Shown piece by piece: positions 57,592-64,000 of a stretch of DNA of 64,000 bases (position 1 is the first letter of the stretch; each line of letters starts with the position of its first letter). The notes beneath the pieces were generated by a model. That model had not been told where the DNA came from, did no database searches, and saw nothing but the letters and a program-made list of their open reading frames with translations. The position numbers and the translations under genes were made by a program. The DNA is taken from NCBI GenBank assembly GCA_015680685.1, contig MNCI01034202.1, forward strand, positions 1-64,000, written 5' to 3'. Source of the DNA: Gnetum montanum (taxonomy: Eukaryota; Streptophyta; Gnetopsida; Gnetales; Gnetaceae).

Positions 57592-58700
57592 TCATAACAC
57601 TGTCCTTCGCTTGGAAGGGCAACTCACATCATGTTTTTCGATTTGAGGGTCATCTGGTTGGACCAATCCCTTCGTTGTATGATTAATGCATGCATGAATA
57701 GATGCTTCATCTTCAGAGGTTGTAACTTCTGAACCGTGTTCCATGCCTACGTTGCTGATGGCTTGCGTTACCACCCTGTCACCATGGATTATCACCTCCC
57801 TAACCACGTACGGTAAGTGGATTTCCTAGTATATAGGCAAGGAGTCCTAAGTTGTGCTAACCATGATCTTCCCAAGATCAGATTAAACCTAGGCATTTCT
57901 TCGACCATGATGAACGTTGCGTCTATGGGGAACTAGTCCCCTGCTATGAAGTTTACGTAAATTGTGCCTTTCACTAGGACGTGTTTCCCATTGAAGGACC
58001 ACAGACACATCATCACCTTTGGTTTGATCTGGTTGACCAATCCCAACTTATCTATAATAGGGAAGGAAATGACATTTTTGGCAGCCCCATCATTGACGTG
58101 TACCCTTTGGATCTGGTGTTGGCTGACCCGAATTGTGATGAAGAGGGGCACCATAGTCACTTGACCCCCTTCAGGATCTTTCTTAATGGCATCACCATTG
58201 AAAGTTAATTGAGGTACTATAGACTCTATGGGTATAGAGGGGAGTATGACCGAGTAGATCACTTTATCGTTTGCTGGCATATTTTCATCAACCAGAATCG
58301 TCGTTAAGATGCAGACTAGGGCATTGCGGTGAGGTACAGATGTCACAACCAGGTCGTACAAGCTCAACGTAGCATTTTTTTGCCTTAGGGCTTGCCCGAC
58401 CTGGGTGAGGGCATCTAAGAAGTCTTGGTCACTTGCCTGTTTGACACTTTCCTCCTCCTCGATTCGTCCTAGAAGACAAATCTCTCGAGGAGAGATGGCC
58501 TCGGACCTAGGTTCAGATCTTTGTCAGCAAGGTGATGCAAGCTATGTAATCGTGTCGACCTTCATCTTTGGTGATAAAGGTGTAAATACAAGGGACAAAG
58601 GTGTAGGCTTGGAGATACTTTTGATGGTATTCCCCTGCGATGCCTTGCCCACTAAGTAGGCTTCTCACCTAGTGAGGTAAGGAGGTTCTTTAATGTTGTT
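57592..58700 (-). pseudogene. Protease region of Tat-like element D1
   Basis: The open frame 58367-57933 has SLYDLVVTSVPHRNALVCIL, VTMVPLFITIRVSQHQIQRV and HVNDGAAKNVISFPIIDKLG; D-G-A is at the protease active-site position. Further on, FNLILGRSWLAQL is the distal motif. The tail (57807-57592) begins MVREVIIHGDRVVTQ and matches the C2 tail after its protease. A stop ends it at 57592, and pol does not follow directly: the antisense gene lies between. The enzyme would cleave Gag and Pol polyproteins. Confidence 0.78.
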
Positions 58701-61441
58701 GTACGGGATGGGGGTTGTCGAAGATGTTGGCCCCCTGATGATGAATGGAGCTAGAGGTGGTGATTGAAGGTGTCACGTGGCCTCACCAATAGGCGATGCA
58801 GAGGTAGATGCCCATGGTGGAACTTTCAAGATGAAGGGTGGCTGCAAACTTGGACCAACCATTGGTGGTATTGGTGCACTATGCTGAGGCACACGAATCA
58901 CAAATGACTGGAAGGGTAGCGTGGGATCATTGTCAATACCGATGGCATTGATTATGTAACTAGAATTATTGGTGTTGAGGGGATCTATGTAGACATACAT
59001 GGATTGATTTTCAGGATGCACTGGATTACTTTCATCTAGCACCAGCTTTCCCAGGTTGATTAATCTTTGGATGTCATCCTGCAACGACAGAAAATAATCC
59101 GTGGTGTGACCACATAGTTGGTGGTAGTTACCAAACATATCTAGCCTAAAACCCCTAGGAACCAGGGGCTCATTGGGTAGGGCCAAAGAGGGATTCCTAA
59201 GGAGCTCGCAGTAGCGTCGATGTCTCATGTTTGCTTCCTCTGACATCTGGTTGTGTTGGATGTATCCCACTGCCAATAGTTGCTTCAGGAGTTCTGAAGG
59301 CTTGAGAGGCAGTGGGATGTATTTCAAATGATCTTTGTGCTCGAAGTTGGGTTTGGTGTATGTAGATGTCTCAGGCGCAGGTGCGGTAGGTTGTGATACT
59401 TGTCCTGGTTTGGGCGCAAAATCAACCGTAGGCATGAACAGTTTCTTGTTATTATTGCTTCCAATATTGCTATGTTTGGGCTTGGCCTCAACTTCCACAG
59501 CAGTCACCATGGTTGTTGGGGCCTTACCCTTGTCCTTTTTTGCAAAACTGTTCTTGTAAGTGATGTAGGCCAAGTCTTTGCTCGCCTCAACCACATCTTG
59601 TATGCTTTTCATCTGAGCGAAAGCTTGGCTAAGTGAGTGTGGAGTGAGGCAATATAGTTTGGACTTGATGAAGTCATTCACTGCNAGTCTTTGCTCACCT
59701 CAACCACATCTTGTATGCTTTTCATCTGAGCGAAAGCTTGGCTAAGTGAGTGTGGAGTGAGGCAATATAGTTTGGACTTGATGAAGTCATTCACTGCACC
59801 CTTAAAGATGGCTAACAAGTGAGCCTCCGCGATGGGCTCACGGATTTCGTTAAGTGTCGTGCTCCAATGTTCAATGAATTTTTGGACTGGTTCTAGTGAG
59901 TCTTGTTTCACATCCATCAGCTGATCCAGTGTGGTTTCTGGCTTTAAGTTATATTTGAAGCGTGTCACAAACAGGGTCAAGAGCTCTTTCAAAGTCAAAA
60001 TGGATGAACATGGCAACACGTGGTACCAATCTAGGGCTTTCTTGACTAGGGACATGGCGAAGATGTGAATGATCGTATGCGGCCACTGTTGTAATAGCAA
60101 AGACTCTGACCAGAAAGTGATGAGATGGGTATTGGGATCCCCTTCCCCATTGTACTTTGTGAAGTGTGGGAGGGACATCCCTAGTGGCAATATCAAAGCA
60201 CGGATTGCAAGGTTGACAGGATCGTCCTGATAGAAGTCCATGACTTGTACCATATCGGACCCAACAGCTTTGAGGCATTTTACTTCCTTAGTTAGGGTTT
60301 GGATGAGCTAAAATGCTTGGTCTAGATCCAGCAACGTTGTAGATGGCTGAGGGACTGTAGAGGCAACTCCCACATGTGGTATGGTGGCGGTGGAGATTTG
60401 ACCCATTAGGGATGCTATTGGGACCACCCCTGCTAAAGGTGTTGTTTGCATTGTCCACCACCTGGTGGGTGGTATTGTTGGAGCGGTAATAGCGAGTTAA
60501 GTTGCTGGATAGGCTGTTTGGGTTACCGGCGGGATAGACCATGGCTCCATGCTAGGATGTACTATTTGCGGGGTCGGGTAGGCCTGGGAGCGAACGTAGT
60601 GAGACATCTGCGATGGTTGTAGAATAGATGAAGAAGCGAAAGGGGTCCACCATGTGGATGGGCCCGGGCCCACCATAGTGGATGGAACAGATGCATAGGT
60701 AGGAATCGGCATAGGAGTTATGTGCGGTTGCAAAGTAGGTACAGTATGGATATGCGGTAGGGTAATCATGATAGGCATGTTAGACACCGTGGGAGCGTGT
60801 TGATAAACGGCTTGCGGTGGCACAGTTGCTGCAAGTGCAATCGGGGAATGGGGGTGATGATGCGCTGGGAATGTAGCATGGCTACCCATTGCAGTTGCAG
60901 TTGTAGGATGCTAAAGTGTAGGTGTAATGATAAAGGGGGTGGTGATAGACAGCTGGTTAGCCCAGAAGGACTGGGTAGGCAGGAAGGGAACGGGGTTGGG
61001 CTGACCTCCCTCGTTAGATTGGGAATTGAGTTCCTCCTGTCCATCTTGAAAGGCATCATCCTGGTTGGATGCTATGTCTTGTTGCTCCCTAAGCCTGGCC
61101 AACTGGATTAGTTGATCTAGGAGCCTTTGGTACGCTTGCGTTAAAGGCAAAGAAATGCCTGGGGTAGGAACGAATTCCTCCTTGTTGCAGTAAGCGAACT
61201 CAAAGTTACATTTTTCTTTGAGTTCATATAAATCCAAGGGCAGATTAGCCTACACCTTTGTACAAAGGAAACTATAACGCTCGTGTTGTTGGGGCAGTCC
61301 CTTAGGTCCTCAATTTTGGATTTTGAGAGATCGGCGTGCTTCCTACGTTGGATTCAGCTATTTTTTGGCACTAGTAGTGCCTTGGACTGTAAAAGGCACC
61401 TCTGCATTGAAGGTGTTAATAGCGGTGGTGGCAGAAGCCAT
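58701..61441 (-). pseudogene. Gag of Tat-like element D1
   Basis: The start is ATG 61441 (MASATTAINTFNAEVPFTVQ). The N-terminal domain is 61441-60911 (LYELKEKCNFEFAYCNKEEF, QAYQRLLDQLIQLARLREQQ). A long Pro/His/Thr/Ser-rich linker follows at 60889-60290. The Retrotrans_gag domain is 60253-59700 (DFYQDDPVNLAIR, FTKYNGEGDPNTHLITFWSE, KALDWYHVLPCSS, FKGAVNDFIKSKLYCLTPHS). The C-terminal part is 59681-58773, with MFGNYHQLCGHTTDYFLSLQ, a CX2H-type variant in place of a zinc knuckle. Stops are rare; one real interruption is the duplicated join at 59573-59797. This is the reference copy for C1 and C2. Confidence 0.85.
59573..59797. other. Uncollapsed 112-bp overlap around a single N
   Basis: Bases 59573-59684 and 59686-59797 are the same 112 bp with one mismatch (g at 59584, a at 59697), separated by one N at 59685. 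The duplication repeats part of the gag domain (FAQMKSIQDVVEASKD). It is best explained as two contigs whose overlap was not merged. Confidence 0.85.
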
Positions 61442-62444
61442 TGGTAAGCAAGTGATTATGCAAAAAATGCAAAAAGTGCAAAAGAACAAAAGGATAAAAA
61501 AAGTGACAAAGGATGGCTTTACGTCTTGCCGGATCCCAGGGGAATCGTCAAGGTGACCGATCTATACCACACGAAGCATAAAGAACCACAGAGGGTGTCA
61601 CGTCTATGCCTGTGCATGATGAGGTACAGAGCACATGCAAGACTACTATAAGGCAAGTTCAGTTGACAAACGATCAAGAAGGCTTTATGTCCCTTAGGAT
61701 CCTAGAGGGACCGTCGAGGCGACCGACCTGCACCACACAAGGCATAAAAAAACTCAAAGCATGTCACATTTTCACCTACACTGGCTAGGGTGCATAACGC
61801 ATGCAAGACTACTGTAAAAAGGAAAGGCAAGTTGAATGACCGTCGGAAGGCTTATTATCTCGTAGGGTTCTGGAGGAACCGTCGAGACGACCGATCTACA
61901 CCGTATGACTTGTAAACAACCACAGATGGGTGTCAAGTCTACGCTAATGCAAGCTGAGGTGTGGAAGGCATACGAGACTACTGTAAGATGAGAAAATTAA
62001 CTAGCAACCAGGTAGGATTTATGTCTCGTAGGATCCTAGAGGGACCGTCAAGGCAACCGGTCTGTACCACACTGGATGGGGTACAGAACGTAAACAAGAC
62101 AACCGTAGGATGGGCAAGCTAGCTAGCAATCAGACAAGCTTTATGTCTCGCAGGATCCTGGAGGGATCATCAAGGTGACTAGTCTATACCACACGAGATG
62201 GGGTTCAGAATGCATGCAAGACAACCATAGAATGAGCTAGTTAACTGGCGATCGGAGACCTTGTGTTATGTAGGGTTCCAGAGGAACCGTCGGGGCGATC
62301 GATCTACACCGCACAGAGTGCAAAAAACTGCAAGAGGGTGTCGCGTTTACGCTCATGTGTATCAAGGTGCATAAGGCTCATAGAACTACCGTGACACATG
62401 GCAAAGGCACCGAAAGGGCCTCCTTCTAGCGCAAGAAAACTATA
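61442..62444 (-). repeat. 5' leader of D1 with six tandem repeats
   Basis: The motif taggatcctagagggaccgt recurs near 61532, 61691, 61860, 62026, 62147 and 62268, each followed by gacgaccgatctacaccac and an acagagggtgtcacgt or gcatgcaagactac element. Units are about 160-170 bp in the first three intervals and 121 bp in the last two. There is no coding potential. The array lies between LTR and gag, in the RNA leader. Confidence 0.8.
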
Positions 62445-63500
62445 GCAACCAAAAATGTCGGTGGTTGGAAGAATGTTGGGAGTCAATGGATGCGATAGTT
62501 CCAACCCTGTATCCACGGGAGGGTGGTGCTAGGTGTGTGCAGACATGGGGTGCCTTGAATGGTCTGGTCGATCAGACAAGGACTTACATCAGCGTCAATA
62601 TAGCCTTTTGCAACGTAAATAATGCAAAATGCGAGATAGTGCTTACAGGTAAATAAAGCAGGAGAGAAACTGTAAAAATGTAACAGTAATACGAAATAAT
62701 GCTTAAAGATGAACAAAACAGAAAATAATGCAAAGAAATGAGATAGTAAATGGGAGATAAAGTAGAGTATGGTTAGAAGCATGCACCGCTATAAAGCTAC
62801 AAACTCGTCCAGTTAGGGTGGATACAATCGGCTGCACAGCATGACGGAGTACAGAGATGCCAAGAGTAACCAAGATGTGCTGAGAAAAAAGAGCTATGCA
62901 CTTGGACGTGTACTTGTGTGCAAACAATGCAGGGCTCTACCAAGGTGGTAGAACAGAGACAGGGGCCTCTCGCCAGCTGAGAGAGACTCTCTATTTATAG
63001 TGTTAGATAGATGACTTTGATTATTACAATGCTGGGAAGAGGGGAAATCTTTGTTTTATAATTTCAAAGTTCCCACTACTTGGAAGCTGTTTGCTTCCAG
63101 AAAGATGCAAACTCTTTTGAAATTGCCAAATTTACAAATTATTGACTTTTCCAAATTGTGGGTGTTTTTTTAGCAAACATTGCGGACCTGTTATATGCTG
63201 TTTGTCGGGATATTTATAGGGCTGAAGGTAAGCAAAAAGGGGCGGTTTTTGAATGATACGTGTCACAAGCTTGCCTTGTCTTACTGGCACCACTCAAGTC
63301 ATCTATGATCATTGGGCCTATAAGACCATTGCGATGCGAGCCTGCCATGCAATAACTACGATCTTACTACGTCATACTCACATCGTCAATGTCTGGAGAC
63401 GTGTGCCAATGGTTCGATTAGGTGGAGTGCATTGATGTCGTGCAACCACCTACATGCCTCACTGTGCTTTGTGACGTAGCGTGCTTGGCGTAGCATAGCA
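62445..63500 (-). repeat. 5' LTR of Tat-like element D1 (right end uncertain)
   Basis: Bases 62445-62820 recur at 47880-48258. On the minus strand a TATA box and its context read CACTATAAATAGAGAGTCTC (reverse of 62985-63004), so transcription should start near 62960 and run leftwards through the leader into gag. A poly(A)-type signal can be read in 62640-62720. The U3 end was not found; 63500 is an estimate. No standard tRNA primer site was recognised next to 62445. Confidence 0.6.
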
Positions 63501-63550
63501 CCTTGTCGTGTGTTCTGCTGTCTGTTACATGCTTGCTATGCTATGCTACA

Positions 63551-63844
63551 CTACATAGTATAGCAACTTGCCTTAATTGCAAGAGTTTTCGCCAATTTGC
63601 AAACTTTCTCCTGCAATGCAAGTCTTGCGAGCTCCGTTGACTCCACCTTTCGAACTGCCTTCTGTCTCTTCTGTAGGATTGCTACACCTTGCTGCGCCAT
63701 GTAGCTCAGTGTAGCGTAGTAGCAGACATTGTCCACCACTTCTTGATGAAAAAGGACATCATTGCAGAACTCGAAATTGGGCAAGGGGAGTGGGTAGCGA
63801 AGTCGTTGCCGTGCTACGTTGTGTGACATCGCGTAGCGTAGCAC
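63551..63844 (-). CDS. Unrecognised 97-residue open frame at the right edge
   Basis: The frame reads LRYAMSHNVARQRLRYPLPL, then VLFHQEVVDNVCYYATLSYM and a Lys/Glu/Leu-rich end (LQKRQKAVRKVESTELARL, LQEKVCKLAKTLAIK) that could be coiled-coil. It is surrounded by gtagcgtagc/gctacgctac repeats like those in the introns of the gene at 53023-57215. It may be an exon of a second accessory gene or a chance frame; no family was recognised. Confidence 0.2.
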   Translation of the reverse strand: MLRYAMSHNVARQRLRYPLPLPNFEFCNDVLFHQEVVDNVCYYATLSYMAQQGVAILQKRQKAVRKVESTELARLALQEKVCKLAKTLAIKASCYTM

Positions 63845-64000
63845 TTCGTTTCACCATCGTCTTCTGAAGCTTGCTACGCTACATAGCGTAGCAGGCTTCG
63901 TGACTTAGAAAACTTGTCGAACTATTTCTTGTGCATCCAGGATGCTACCATCGATTCTGCGCATTGTTCCTGAGTAGGCTGTTGGTTGTTTAGGCTACTT
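63845..64000. other. Repeat-rich right edge
   Basis: It contains gcttgctacgctacatagcg followed by tagcaggc, an inverted gctacgct/agcgtagc pair. Nothing else is supported. Confidence 0.4.

Noticed and set aside
62445-62465. A standard tRNA primer-binding site for D1
   Set aside because: The sequence next to the LTR does not match the 3' end of any tRNA I could recognise; LTR border uncertain.

Overview
The window looks like intergenic DNA from a large, repeat-rich seed-plant genome, probably a gymnosperm. That is inferred from plant-type Ty3/gypsy retrotransposons of the Athila-like and Tat-like clades, stacked insertions, and a fragment of a plant QUARTET3-type pectinase gene. No intact host gene, rRNA, tRNA, CRISPR array or bacterial feature is visible. 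Almost every coding region is broken by stops of the CAG/TGG/CGA to TAG/TGA kind, as expected for old methylated elements.

Layout. (1) 1-1617: 5' end of a minus-strand Athila-like element (gag start, tRNA-Asp primer site, 1043-bp LTR) running off the left edge. (2) 1618-8071: a decayed plus-strand Tat-like element (LTR-like region, repeats, gag), then a ~785-bp tandem array. (3) 8072-31448: a full-length plus-strand Athila-like element (LTR, primer site, gag, protease, RT, RNase H, integrase, accessory ORF, LTR). It inserted into the 785-bp array, which resumes at 31449. A second Athila-like element (minus strand, 15779-26065, 5-bp target duplication aatat) lies inside it and has lost its pol region. 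That element's 3' LTR is in turn split by a 3111-bp insertion (16124-19234, target duplication gttac) carrying a QRT3-like gene fragment. (4) 31454-47569: a long plus-strand Tat-like element: gag-protease, a 6-7 kb spacer holding a solo LTR and a ~195-bp-period array of short hairpins, then pol with two RNase H domains. (5) 47880-63500: a better preserved minus-strand Tat-like element: LTR, leader repeats, gag, protease, spacer, pol, LTR remnant. (6) 63500-64000: unassigned.

The most unusual item is in the spacer of element 5. On the strand opposite to the retrotransposon there is an intron-containing gene (53023-57215). At four splice junctions the reading frame continues across GT-AG introns. 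Its first half resembles an FCP1/NIF-type (HAD) phosphatase domain. Its middle resembles the accessory ORF carried in sense orientation by the Athila-like element (27447-30310), and its end is coiled-coil. The same spacer in the other Tat-like element ends in a similar antisense 'last exon'. Three sites look like assembly artefacts (around 113, 14003-14077 and 59573-59797).
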